A stretch of 64,000 bases of DNA. Source: Sulfopaludibacter sp035606355 (GTDB lineage: Bacteria; Acidobacteriota; Terriglobia; Bryobacterales; Bryobacteraceae). Numbering within the stretch: position 1 is the stretch's first letter; every line of letters begins with the position of its first letter. Shown one piece after another: positions 9,183 through 17,944 of this stretch. The stretch spans positions 115,181 through 179,180 of the forward strand of contig DATNFO010000036.1 in NCBI GenBank assembly GCA_035606355.1. Direction: 5' to 3'. A program made the translations under genes and the position numbers. The notes under the pieces were generated by a model. That model was given only the letters and a program-made list of their open reading frames with translations. It had not been told where the DNA came from and did no database searches.

Positions 9183-9345
9183 AGGGGCTGTGAAAAAAAC
9201 AGCGAATTGCTTTTTGCCGCATTCAAACGCACTCGCATCCCCGGCACCTTTTACCGCTCACTCACGGGGTTGTGAAAAAATCCGGCTCTCGTTCTCGTTG
9301 CGCTCCGTTCGCCTTTCGATGCACCTTTTACCGCTCCCTCACGGT
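9183..9345. repeat. dispersed palindromic repeat, left part (interrupted by IS)
   Basis: Intergenic, with no gene. It contains two copies of a GCACCTTTTACCGCTC unit, each followed by CTCACGG, plus a TTGTGAAAAAA tract. The same units recur at 10865-11110 and 21071-21345. The IS copy starting at 9346 has split one inverted-repeat unit. The continuation after the IS (10865-10938) carries the complementary arm ending GGAGCGGTAAAGGTGC, so the uninterrupted unit would fold into a long hairpin. Confidence 0.75.
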
Positions 9346-10864
9346 TAATGCCACATAGTTTTTGGAGGACAAGTGCAAAGTCATTGAAAACGAAAAGAAC
9401 TTGTGTTTGTCAATTCGCCAGGGTACCCTAACTCTAGATGACGAAACAAAAGCTCACGCCACCCTCTCGCTACCCTTTCGTCTAGTCGCATTGAGCCCTC
9501 GGGTTTGGCTTCCTGTTTTCAGCAACTTCTCTCCGCCGAGTTTCTCACTCAAGCGCTCTCTGAAGCCCGTGTGAAGTCCAACAACGGCGTCTATTCGCCG
9601 CTTGTGGTGTTGTGGCTGTTGGTGGCGCAGCGGCTACAATGCGGCACGTCTATGGAAGCGGCTGTGGTCGAGTTGCTCCGCGGCCTGCCGACCAGTTTCT
9701 GGCCCCACCCGTGCAAACGCATCCGCGAGTGGCGCGAACAGGGCAAGGCCCCGTCCAGCCATACAGGAGCCTATAATCAGGCACGGCAGGCGCTGCCGCT
9801 TTCCGTCGTGCAAAAAAGCTCCGATCACATCTTTCAACAACTGGTCGTCCAACTGCCGCAATCAGCGGCGACCCCCGCTGCCACTCCCACTTTCGTGTTG
9901 GATGGTTCGACCATGCGCGCGCCCCACACCCCGGAATTGTGCCGCGCGTATCCTCCGACTCCCAACCAATATGGGGAGAGCCACTGGCCCTTGTTGCGCG
10001 TGCTGGTGGCCCACGATTTGCATACGGGCTTGGCCATGCGGCCGGAGTGGGGCCCGGTGAACGGCCCCCAGGCTGTCAGCGAGCAGGCCTTATTGGAACG
10101 CGCGATCGACCGGTTGCCAGCGCGCGCCGTGGTGGTGGGCACGCCAACTTCGGGGTCTTCTCAGTGGCGCATGCCGCAACGCAACGCCAGCATCCCGTCG
10201 TGCTACGGTTAACCGCAGAGCGGGCGCGGTCCATGGCGGGTGAAGCGGTGCGCGATGGGATCGATCGCGCGCTACTGTGGAAGCCCACCCCAGCGGATCG
10301 CAAAAAGCACCCGGAACTCCCCGCCACCGCCAGCATCGCCGGACGCTTGCAGGTGCGCAAGGTGCAACCCAACGACGGCGCGCCCTTTCTCTTGGCTTTG
10401 TTCACGACGACATCCCCAGCGGATGACGCTTTCCAAATTTATGGACAACGCTGGAGCATCGAGACGGACCTGCGTACGCTAAAAAGCACACTCAGCCTGG
10501 ACCAACTGGTTTGTGCAACTCCCGATATGGTGGCCAAAGAAATTGATCTGGGATATGTCGCCTACAACCTGGTACGCGCCTTCATTGGCTTTGCCTCTGA
10601 GCGGAGCGGCATTCCGCCGCGGGGCTACAGCTTCACCAAGGTGCGCCTCATCCTGGAAACGTTTGGACCGCTTCTTGCGAACGCGCCAGACCCAGAAAGC
10701 AGACAAAGAATCATGAACCAAGTCATGACATTCATTCAGCAGTCCAAGCTACCTCGCCGCCAACGCAAACGCCCTTCCACACCCCGAACAGACTGGTCAA
10801 AAGGCTCACGCTACCCGAGCCGTAAGAAGCCCTGACGTATCTTCTCAAAAACTATGTGGCATTA
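9346..10864 (+). mobile_element. IS4-family insertion sequence, inactivated
   Basis: 1,519 bp. The ends are inverted repeats identical over 19 bp (TAATGCCACATAGTTTTTG at the left; its complement at the right). It is flanked by a perfect 10-bp target duplication, CCCTCACGGT, at 9336-9345 and 10865-10874. The only gene is a transposase with an IS4-type Y-(2)-R-(3)-E-(6)-K signature, broken by a frameshift. The intact duplication means it has not recombined since insertion. Confidence 0.93.
9505..10835 (+). pseudogene. IS4-family transposase, frameshifted
   Basis: The first part (frame of 9505-10212) holds the N-terminal region and the first catalytic Asp (VLDGSTMRAP). The second part (open to 10835, downstream frame) holds GxANFGVFSVAH and the YGQRWSIETDLRTLK signature with the catalytic Glu. 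The break is at about 10140. Restoring one G in GGCACGCC gives GGC GAC GCC, so the single-base loss both shifts the frame and removes the second catalytic Asp of the expected GDANFG. It is therefore a dead gene, not a programmed frameshift. The N-terminal start is also unclear (TTG 9505, with stops upstream). Confidence 0.88.
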
Positions 10865-11110
10865 CCCTCACGGTCGCGGCTCCGTTAGCAGAATCAACTA
10901 CATACAGAGCCGTGACCATAAGGGAGCGGTAAAGGTGCCGGGAATGCGAGTGCGTTTGAACGCGGCAAAAAAGCGATTCGATATTTTTTCACAACCCCTC
11001 GCGGTCACGGCTCCGTATGTAGTTGACTCTACTAACGGAGCCGCGACCGTGAGGAAGCGGTAAAAGGTGCATCGAAAGGCGAATGAATCGCGACGAGAAC
11101 AACAGCCGGA
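10865..11110. repeat. dispersed palindromic repeats, right part
   Basis: Continues the repeat broken by the IS. 10865-10938 completes the first hairpin (GGTCGCGGCTCCGTTAG ... GAGCCGTGACC). A second unit, at about 10991-11070, has arms GGTCACGGCTCCG and CGGAGCCGCGACC around a short AT-rich loop and ends AAGCGGTAAAAGGTGC. Up to 11110 there is a tail shared with 21288-21320 (ATCGAAAGGCGAA...GCGACGAGAAC). There is no coding evidence. Confidence 0.75.
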
Positions 11111-11190
11111 ATTCTTTCACGAGCCCCAAGTGCCACCACGCGCGATCGAAATCATGCAACCTCCTTTGGTACGCTGAATCATAGAACCTC

Positions 11191-12012
11191 ATGATCGGAT
11201 TTGCGCTTGCGTTCTTCGCGGCCGCCCTGCCCAACGCCGTCGTGCTCCAGCCGGTGGCCAACATGTACTCCAAACCAACGGAAGATGCCGACGTGGTCTC
11301 GCAGGCAATCTATGCCTCCAACGTCGCCATCCTCGAAATGAAGGACGGCTGGGCCCACATACGCACCTTTGACGACTACACCGGCTGGGCGCCGCTCACC
11401 GCGCTGAAGCAAGCCGCCCCCTACGCCGCCGCCGGACACGTCGCCGAAGTGCAGAGCCTCGCCGCGCACATCTATCGCGAAAACAGCGTCACCAAACACG
11501 CTCCGCTCCTCACCGTCCCGTTCGAAACGAAGCTGGAAGTCGCCTCCGAGCACGGCAACTGGATCGAGGTCCGCCTCCCCGATGGCCGCCCCGGTTGGAT
11601 TCAAGCGGGCGACGTCGTATTCGATGGCAAGCCCATCAGCACCGCCGATATGCTGGCGCTCAGCAAAAAGTTTCTCGGGCGGCCCTACACCTGGGGTGGC
11701 ACAAGCAGCTTCGGGTACGATTGTTCCGGCTTCATGCAGATGCTGGAACGGCGCCGCGGCGTGATGATGCCGCGCGATGCGCAGCCGCAAGCTGATTGGA
11801 GCGGCGTCGAGCCGGTGGAAAAAACGAATCTCGAACCCGGCGACCTTCTGTACTTCGGCAGTTCGCCCAAACACATCACACACACCGGCATGTATCTGGG
11901 CGAGGGCAAGTTTATCGACGCAACCACTCACGTGACCCCCATGGTGCGCATTGACGATTTGAATGAGCCGTTTTGGACGCGTCTGCTGGTGGCGCAGAGG
12001 AGAGTGAAATGA
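11191..12012 (+). CDS. NlpC/P60 peptidase with SH3 domains
   Basis: 273 aa. A short N-terminal hydrophobic stretch is a probable signal peptide. Two bacterial SH3-like segments follow (about 20-75, motif GWAHIRTFDDYTGWAPL; about 85-150, motif GNWIEVRLPDGRPGWI). The C-terminal NlpC/P60 domain has the catalytic Cys in YDCSGF (about 178) and His in HITHTGMYLG (about 230). The architecture matches gamma-D-glutamyl-diamino-acid endopeptidases (YkfC-like) that cut cell-wall peptides. The stop overlaps the start of the epimerase gene, supporting a murein-peptide recycling operon. Confidence 0.9.
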   Translation: MIGFALAFFAAALPNAVVLQPVANMYSKPTEDADVVSQAIYASNVAILEMKDGWAHIRTFDDYTGWAPLTALKQAAPYAAAGHVAEVQSLAAHIYRENSVTKHAPLLTVPFETKLEVASEHGNWIEVRLPDGRPGWIQAGDVVFDGKPISTADMLALSKKFLGRPYTWGGTSSFGYDCSGFMQMLERRRGVMMPRDAQPQADWSGVEPVEKTNLEPGDLLYFGSSPKHITHTGMYLGEGKFIDATTHVTPMVRIDDLNEPFWTRLLVAQRRVK

Positions 12013-13112
12013 ACCGGAGGAACTTTATGAAGACCACGGCCGTTGTGCCTGCGGCGGGCGCGCTCGGGCCCGCGGAAGCGGCCGGGAGCAGCACCGCCAC
12101 GCTGGAAGCGAAAACCGTGCGCCTCAACCTGCAGCACACGTGGACCACCACGATGAGTTCCAGCGCATACCGCGATACGCTGCACACCGCCTATACCCGC
12201 GACGGCATTACCGGCCATGGCGAAGGCGCACCGATTGTCCGCTATCACGAAGATGCCGAAGGAGCGCGCAAAGCCGTCGAGAGCGTCCGCCCGCTGCTGC
12301 TGTCGGCCAACCCGATGCAGTTCAACAAGACCATGTCCGAAGTGTTCCGCCGCGTGAAAGGCGAGTGGGCCGGCAAAGCCGCCATCGATATCGCGCTCAT
12401 GGACTGGGTCGGTCAAAAGCTCGGCATTCCGCTGTACAGCTATTTCGGACTCGACCCTAAAGACGCGCCCATCACCACCTTTTCTATCGGCATCGATACG
12501 CCCGAGATTACGAAGCAGAAGACCCGCGAAGCCGAAGCCTTCCCGATCCTCAAGGTGAAAGTCGGTCTCGCGACAGACGAGCCCACCATTGAAGCTGTCC
12601 GCAGCGTAACCAAGAAGCCGCTGCGGGTGGATGCCAACGAAGGCTGGAAGGACAAAGAAGAGGCTGTCCGCAAAATCAACTGGCTGGAAAAACAGGGCGT
12701 CGAATTCATCGAGCAGCCCATGCCCGCCGAAATGTTCGACGAAATCAAGTGGGTACGCAGCCGCGTTCACATGCCGATCATTGCCGACGAGGCGTGCCAG
12801 CGAGCCAGCGACATTCCCAAGCTCAAAGAAGCCTACGACGGCGTCAACGTGAAGCTCGATAAGAGCGGCGGAATTCTGGAAGCGTATCGTATGATCTCCA
12901 TCGCCAAGAGCCTCGGCATGAAAACCATGCTCGGCTGCATGGTTTCCAGCTCCGTGAGCGTAACGGCCGCGGCGATGCTCTCGCCGCTCGTCGATTTCGC
13001 CGACCTCGATGGCAACCTGCTCATTTCCAACGATCCGTTCCACGGCGTCCGTGTCGAAAAGGGCAAACTGATACTTCCGGACCGCCCCGGACTCGGACTC
13101 GTTCGCGCCTGA
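12009..13112 (+). CDS. dipeptide epimerase (L-Ala-D/L-Glu type), enolase superfamily
   Basis: 367 aa from the ATG at 12009, which overlaps the preceding stop (ATGA). The N-terminus MNRRNFMKTTA is a Tat-like signal. Enolase-superfamily residues are visible in order: KVKVG (catalytic Lys, about 182-184), DANEGW, EQPMP, DEAC, then KLDKSGG (second Lys, about 283) and DLDGN. This matches muconate-lactonising-subgroup dipeptide epimerases such as YkfB/YcjG, which interconvert L-Ala-D-Glu and L-Ala-L-Glu. The coupling to an NlpC/P60 peptidase fits export-side murein peptide recycling. Confidence 0.88.
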   Translation: MNRRNFMKTTAVVPAAGALGPAEAAGSSTATLEAKTVRLNLQHTWTTTMSSSAYRDTLHTAYTRDGITGHGEGAPIVRYHEDAEGARKAVESVRPLLLSANPMQFNKTMSEVFRRVKGEWAGKAAIDIALMDWVGQKLGIPLYSYFGLDPKDAPITTFSIGIDTPEITKQKTREAEAFPILKVKVGLATDEPTIEAVRSVTKKPLRVDANEGWKDKEEAVRKINWLEKQGVEFIEQPMPAEMFDEIKWVRSRVHMPIIADEACQRASDIPKLKEAYDGVNVKLDKSGGILEAYRMISIAKSLGMKTMLGCMVSSSVSVTAAAMLSPLVDFADLDGNLLISNDPFHGVRVEKGKLILPDRPGLGLVRA

Positions 13113-13128
13113 GGCGTAAAATCGAAGC

Positions 13129-14499
13129 ATCGGTCATCGAGTCATCATTCTCGGAGGCGGGTTCGGCGGACTCTATGCCGCGCGTGCGCTCGGCCGTGCG
13201 CCGGTCGAGGTCACGCTCATCGATCGCCGCAACTTTCACCTCTTTCAGCCTTTGCTGTACCAGGTCGCGACCGGCTCGCTCTCGCCCGGCGAGATTTGCG
13301 CGCCGCTGCGGAGCATTCTCAGCCGCCAGAAGAACACGCGCGTGCTGCTCGGCGAAGCCAAAGATATCGACCCGCACGCCCGCCGCCTCACCCTCGTCGA
13401 CGGCGGTTCCTTCGAGTACGATTCGCTGCTTGTAGCAACGGGCTCCAAAACCAGCTACTACGGTCAGGACCAATGGAGCACCTGGGCGCCGAGTCTGAAG
13501 ACCGTTGAAGAAGCCACGGCCATCCGCCACAAAATTCTCTACGCGTTCGAGGCTGCTGAGCGCGTCACAGATCCCGCCGAGCGCAAGGCGTGGCTCACGT
13601 TCATCATCGTCGGAGGCGGCGCCACCGGCGTCGAACTCGCGGGAGCACTCGGCGAAATCGCGCGCAACACATTGCGCCACGACTTTCGCTCCATTCACCC
13701 CGCCGACGCGCAGATTCTGATTCTCGATGGCGGCTCGCGCGTGCTTTCGAGCTACCCCGAAAGTCTCTCCGCTCACGCCAAGGGATCTCTCGCGGATCTG
13801 GGAGTGGCGGTGCACACCGGCGTGAAGGTCGTGGCGATGGACGAAAACGGAGTCAGCTACGAAGAGCCCGGCGGAACTCCGAAACACATTGCTGCGAAGA
13901 CCATTCTCTGGGCAGGTGGGGTTACCGTGACCACCTTCGGCCGCACGCTCGCGCAGCGCACCGGCGCCCCCACCGACAAACACGGCCACATTCAGGTGAA
14001 CGCCGATCTCACCGTGCCCGGCTTTCCCAACATCTACGTGGTCGGCGACCTGGCCACGATCAGAACGCCGGACGGCAAGCACCTGCCGGGAGTCGCACAG
14101 GTGGCCATGCAAGGCGGAGCGTACGCGGCGAAAGCGATTGTGGCCCGGCTCGATGCACCCAAAGAACTGAAGCCCTTCCATTACTTCGACAAAGGCGAAC
14201 TCGCCGTGATCGGCAGGGGCCGGGCCGTCGCCGAAATCTTCGGGATGCGGCTCTCCGGTCTGTTAGCGTGGCTGGTCTGGCTTTTCGTCCACTTGATGTA
14301 CCTGGTGCAGTTTCAAAGCAGGATCCTGGTATTTGTGCAATGGGGCATGGAGTACATCACATTCAGCCGCGGTGCCCGCCTGATTACAGGCTCCGTCCTC
14401 ACGGACACAATCACCCCCACCGTAACTGCCCCCGCTGCTAAGGGCGAATCCCAAACGCCCGATCCAGCTCCGCTGGCCGGTAAACCATTCCGCCCTTGA
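13129..14499 (+). CDS. ndh: type II NADH dehydrogenase (NDH-2)
   Basis: About 456 aa if started at ATC 13129. FAD-binding motif GGGFGGLYAAR is at the very N-terminus, the NAD-binding motif VGGGATGVELAG at about 162-173, and the flavin motif NIYVVGDLA at about 300. C-terminal hydrophobic helices are used for membrane association. NDH-2 passes electrons from NADH to quinone without proton pumping. Oddly, the FAD motif lies upstream of the first normal start (TTG 13252). Between the in-frame TAA at 13117 and the motif there is no ATG, GTG or TTG, and ATC 13129 sits where the family's Met normally is. It may be a non-AUG start, a sequencing error, or a damaged gene. Confidence 0.82.
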   Translation: MGHRVIILGGGFGGLYAARALGRAPVEVTLIDRRNFHLFQPLLYQVATGSLSPGEICAPLRSILSRQKNTRVLLGEAKDIDPHARRLTLVDGGSFEYDSLLVATGSKTSYYGQDQWSTWAPSLKTVEEATAIRHKILYAFEAAERVTDPAERKAWLTFIIVGGGATGVELAGALGEIARNTLRHDFRSIHPADAQILILDGGSRVLSSYPESLSAHAKGSLADLGVAVHTGVKVVAMDENGVSYEEPGGTPKHIAAKTILWAGGVTVTTFGRTLAQRTGAPTDKHGHIQVNADLTVPGFPNIYVVGDLATIRTPDGKHLPGVAQVAMQGGAYAAKAIVARLDAPKELKPFHYFDKGELAVIGRGRAVAEIFGMRLSGLLAWLVWLFVHLMYLVQFQSRILVFVQWGMEYITFSRGARLITGSVLTDTITPTVTAPAAKGESQTPDPAPLAGKPFRP

Positions 14500-16408
14500 C
14501 CACCGTTTCCACCTTCCGTATATCGGAAATCCGTGCCGCCGGGTCGCCATCCACCAGAATCAAATCTGCCAGCTTCCCCGGCGCAATCGATCCCAGATTC
14601 CTATCCAGATGCATCACCCGCGCCGCACCAAGCGTCGCGATCTGCAGAACTTTCGCCGCCGGGATGCCCGCCTCCGTATAGATTTCGAGCTCGCGATCGA
14701 ACGCATAGCCGCTACCGGCGTCTGTGCCTGCGACAATCGTCACACCGCTGTCGTAGAGCTTCTTGAGCATCCGCAGCATGTTGGCATACGCCCGCCGGTA
14801 CTGTGCGTCCGTCGCCGGGTCTTCCGCCCCGGGGGCTCCGCTCCCAGTCATTGCCGCGCGCCGCACCTGCACCGGCAAACGATCGAACATCGGCGCGTCG
14901 ATGTGTGATGGCTTGCCCGGACGATCGATATACATTCCTTCCCAAGCGCCCATTGTCGGGTCCACCACCGTGTGTCTCTCCTTCAACAGTTGAATAAACT
15001 TCTCAACCGCCGGCGAGTTCACGTCCAGATCGCCGCCGCGCTTCCCGGGCTCCACAAAACGCGCCGGCGTACGCGTCTCCTTCACATCCGGCATGAAATT
15101 CAGAAAAATGAAATTCATGTGCTGAATCTCGTCCGCGCCGTCGCGCACGAATTGCTCGGCAATCATGCCGGCCGGCACGTGCCCGCTGACCCGCAATCCG
15201 CGTTTGTGCGCCTCCTGCACGATGACCGGCACCAGTTCCGGTTTCACAGAACTGTAGATCTTGATCTGCACATACCCCAGATCGGCATATCGGTCCACCC
15301 ACTGCCGCGCTTCTTCCGCGGTGGCCGCCAGCACCTTGATCGGCGCCTGAAACGGTCCCGGACCGTCGATGAACCCCGCGGGCACAATTCGCGGACCAAT
15401 CTGGTTCCCGTCCGCGATCGCCTGTCGCAGATGAGTAAGTTCCTCGATGGAGTTGCCTAAATCGCGCGCGGAAGTGATTCCCGTCGCAATGTCCAGAAAC
15501 GCCAGGTCGCCATCCAGATGGTTGTGCATGTCCCACAAACCGGGCATCAGCATCTTGCCTTTGGCGTCAATCGCCTGCGCCCCCGCGGGCAGCGCTTGTC
15601 CGCGCTCCGGCTCAACAGATTCGATTCGCTCCCCGCGAATCGTGACCCGCAGATTCGGCCGCTCCGTCGCGAATTCGGAGTCGAACACCGTGGCGCCTGA
15701 GATCACCAGGGGCCCGTCAGGCTTGTGTGTCAGATTCTTCGCCAGTTCCGCCGAATAGTTCGCCTCCGCGGCGCGCTGGGCATCCCGCAGCGTGGGCACG
15801 GTGCGCTCAAACCCGTTCTGCACCGTCGCGAACGACTCGGAAATCGCAGCGAAAAATTGCCGGTCTTCAGTCAGCCACAAGTAGCTCGGTGTAAATGCCA
15901 TGCCGGAGATCTCGTAGAGAATCGCCGTGCGCGTCTTACCGCCGGCGGTCACTGTCACAGGCTGTAACCTTCGAATCCGCGCCTCTCCGGAAGGAAGAAG
16001 GGCGAGTTTCCCGCCCTTGGCCAATAGAGCGCGAGCCATAATCGCATCGCCCTCGATTGCGCCATTCAATGCGACATAGAACCCGTCCGGCTTTGCTTCC
16101 GAGAATTTCTCGTCCACCGGCTGCTTCATGTAGTCGACGCCTTTGGACTCCTCTTTGAGAATTGAGCCGCCCGAATCGAGCGAGTAAGTCAAGTACAGCT
16201 TGGGCCCTCGTCCGCGATCGTTGAATTGGAAAAATTCGTGGAGCGCGCCGTCGGCCCCCTTCCAGACGGCGTCCTGGCCGGATGGCGTTCCGTCCAGGAG
16301 AATCGTCCGCATCGTCGCGTCTTTGGGGACGTCGGGCGGCAACACCGTAAGAGGGGACTCGCTCTGCTGGACGAAGGCAGCCAGAGCCAGAAGCACCGGT
16401 ATTCGCAT
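14438..16408 (-). CDS. secreted amidohydrolase, imidazolonepropionase-like
   Basis: 656 aa with an N-terminal signal peptide. A non-catalytic region of about 230 residues precedes the amidohydrolase domain. Metal ligands are visible: HNH in GLWDMHNHLDGD (about 297), Lys in YVQIKIYSSV, His in RVSGHVPAGM and QHMNF, and Asp in VAGTDAGSGY. These metal-dependent hydrolases act on C-N bonds; the substrate is unknown, possibly peptides given the secretion. The 3' end overlaps the 3' end of ndh by 62 bp in convergent orientation. Confidence 0.85.
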   Translation of the reverse strand: MRIPVLLALAAFVQQSESPLTVLPPDVPKDATMRTILLDGTPSGQDAVWKGADGALHEFFQFNDRGRGPKLYLTYSLDSGGSILKEESKGVDYMKQPVDEKFSEAKPDGFYVALNGAIEGDAIMARALLAKGGKLALLPSGEARIRRLQPVTVTAGGKTRTAILYEISGMAFTPSYLWLTEDRQFFAAISESFATVQNGFERTVPTLRDAQRAAEANYSAELAKNLTHKPDGPLVISGATVFDSEFATERPNLRVTIRGERIESVEPERGQALPAGAQAIDAKGKMLMPGLWDMHNHLDGDLAFLDIATGITSARDLGNSIEELTHLRQAIADGNQIGPRIVPAGFIDGPGPFQAPIKVLAATAEEARQWVDRYADLGYVQIKIYSSVKPELVPVIVQEAHKRGLRVSGHVPAGMIAEQFVRDGADEIQHMNFIFLNFMPDVKETRTPARFVEPGKRGGDLDVNSPAVEKFIQLLKERHTVVDPTMGAWEGMYIDRPGKPSHIDAPMFDRLPVQVRRAAMTGSGAPGAEDPATDAQYRRAYANMLRMLKKLYDSGVTIVAGTDAGSGYAFDRELEIYTEAGIPAAKVLQIATLGAARVMHLDRNLGSIAPGKLADLILVDGDPAARISDIRKVETVVKGGMVYRPAELDRAFGIRP

Positions 16409-16524
16409 GGACTTATAGTACCTGTCGCGGCCCTCGCCGAACCTGAATTCGACGGCCCCGCAGACGTACGAAAACGAACGCTTCTGATGGTGGGTAATCC
16501 CTGGGGCGGAGGATAATCAATCCC

Positions 16525-17106
16525 ATGGCCGCCCACGCAGGAACTCCGATGGCGCGTGATCTGATCGCGGAGTACCGCCGCCTGACTTCCGCGCTGGCAT
16601 ACAGAGCCGCCCACCTGGGCTCGCGAGACCCCGAGGCCGCGGCACAGGAAGCGCTCCGGCGCTCTTTGGAAAATGCCAAGTCCAGGCCAGCCATCGCCTA
16701 TTATTTCGGCGAACAGACGCCGGACGGCGGCGCGCCGGACTGGCGGCTCGATCAATTGCTCGCATGGCTCAATGGGGTACTGCAATTCGTTGTTCGGGAG
16801 GAGCGGAGCCGCGCCGGGTTTCAACGGGAAGTACCGGCCGTCCGCGCATCCGAACCGGCGGACGCTTCTCCGGGCGTGCTGGACCGCATGCTTCAACGCG
16901 AGAAGAGAGCGATCATGGCGGATTGTTTTGCGACTCTCGAACCCGGCCACCGCAACGTGCTGGCCTTGCGCATGGATGGCCTGAAGTATGACGAGATCGC
17001 GCGGCGCATGGGACTCAACGAGAATACCGTCGCTACCTGGGTGAGCCGCGGCGTCCGCGAATTGGGCCGCCGCATTCGCAGGCGGACGGATGGGCGTCAT
17101 GAATGA
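16525..17106 (+). CDS. ECF-type RNA polymerase sigma factor
   Basis: 193 aa. Region 2 is weakly conserved in the N-terminal half. Region 4 is clear at about 135-185 (LEPGHRNVLALRMDGLKYDEIARRMGLNENTV, quoted in parts: GHRNVLALRMDG, YDEIARRMG, NTVATWVSRGVREL), the sigma-70 r4 helix-turn-helix. It is the first gene of a three-gene set with a membrane protein and a TPR-CHAT protein; the stop overlaps the next start region. No promoter consensus could be assigned. Confidence 0.82.
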   Translation: MAAHAGTPMARDLIAEYRRLTSALAYRAAHLGSRDPEAAAQEALRRSLENAKSRPAIAYYFGEQTPDGGAPDWRLDQLLAWLNGVLQFVVREERSRAGFQREVPAVRASEPADASPGVLDRMLQREKRAIMADCFATLEPGHRNVLALRMDGLKYDEIARRMGLNENTVATWVSRGVRELGRRIRRRTDGRHE

Positions 17107-17941
17107 CAAACCGCTCGACCGTTTTGCCCGTGGAAAACTATCGCCCGCCGAACAGCGAGAACTTGCGCAACAGGCGCTTTCCGATCGGGACCTCTTCGAT
17201 GAGTTGACCGAGGCTGCCGTCGCAGGACGGAATACTGCGGATCGCCCCGGAACACTCGTCCGCTGGCCGCGCATCGCCGGGCTCGCGGCAGCGGCAGCCG
17301 CAATCGCAGTTGTGGCGTTGCTCGCGCCGAAACGGGTTCCTCAGCCGGTTACACCGTCGGTGTCCACAGGGGCTCCAACTCTGCTTGCCGCCGCCGGCGC
17401 TGCGGGACGCGACACGTTTCGAGGCACTGACGCAGTGAGCCGCGAGCCTCGGACGACGGGATCCATCTTGTCAATTGCGGATGGCACGGCGGCCGTGGAT
17501 CTCGGTACCGTCGACGGCTTGTCGAAGGACTCTGTCGTGGAGGTGTTTCGAAACGGACGCTCCGCCGGCCATCTCAAGCTCACGACAATCTTTCGCGATC
17601 ATGCCCGCGGCGAAGCCACCGACGGAGCGTCCATCGCCCCCAACGATCAGGTTCGCGTACCGCCTGCCGCGCAATTACGGGCGACTCTGGATCGCATTGC
17701 CGCGGCGCTCGCGCGAGGCGAAACCGACAAAGCGATGAGCATCGCGCGACAGGCTTCCGCCGATCCGCTCGATGCGCAGTTGACCGGCGGCAAGGATCTG
17801 AATAACGCCGGCGTCATCGCCGAACTCCACGGGGATCGCAACATGGCCGCCGGCCTCTACCGCCGGGCATTACAAACCGACCCCTCCACCGCGGATCGCC
17901 AGGCCATCGAGAGGAATCTCGCCAGACTGAAGGGTGAGTAG
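17099..17941 (+). CDS. membrane protein with C-terminal TPR-like repeat, possible anti-sigma factor
   Basis: 280 aa from the ATG at 17099, overlapping the sigma gene by 8 bp; an ATG three codons earlier is possible. A short cytoplasmic N-terminus (about 1-60, KPLDRFARGKLSPAEQ) precedes one membrane helix (about 60-80). A periplasmic part ends in a TPR-like helix pair (NNAGVIAELHGDRNMAAGLYRRALQTD). Position and topology fit an anti-sigma regulator of the upstream ECF factor, but no canonical zinc-binding HxxxCxxC motif is present, so this role is inferred. Confidence 0.65.
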   Translation: MNDKPLDRFARGKLSPAEQRELAQQALSDRDLFDELTEAAVAGRNTADRPGTLVRWPRIAGLAAAAAAIAVVALLAPKRVPQPVTPSVSTGAPTLLAAAGAAGRDTFRGTDAVSREPRTTGSILSIADGTAAVDLGTVDGLSKDSVVEVFRNGRSAGHLKLTTIFRDHARGEATDGASIAPNDQVRVPPAAQLRATLDRIAAALARGETDKAMSIARQASADPLDAQLTGGKDLNNAGVIAELHGDRNMAAGLYRRALQTDPSTADRQAIERNLARLKGE

Positions 17942-17944
17942 CCG

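Noticed and set aside
9200..11063. Small open frames in the repeat regions with the common text GTFYRSLT and NGAATVRKR
   Set aside because: They arise from the repeat hairpin itself, appear at every copy and have no start signal; they are repeat DNA, not genes.
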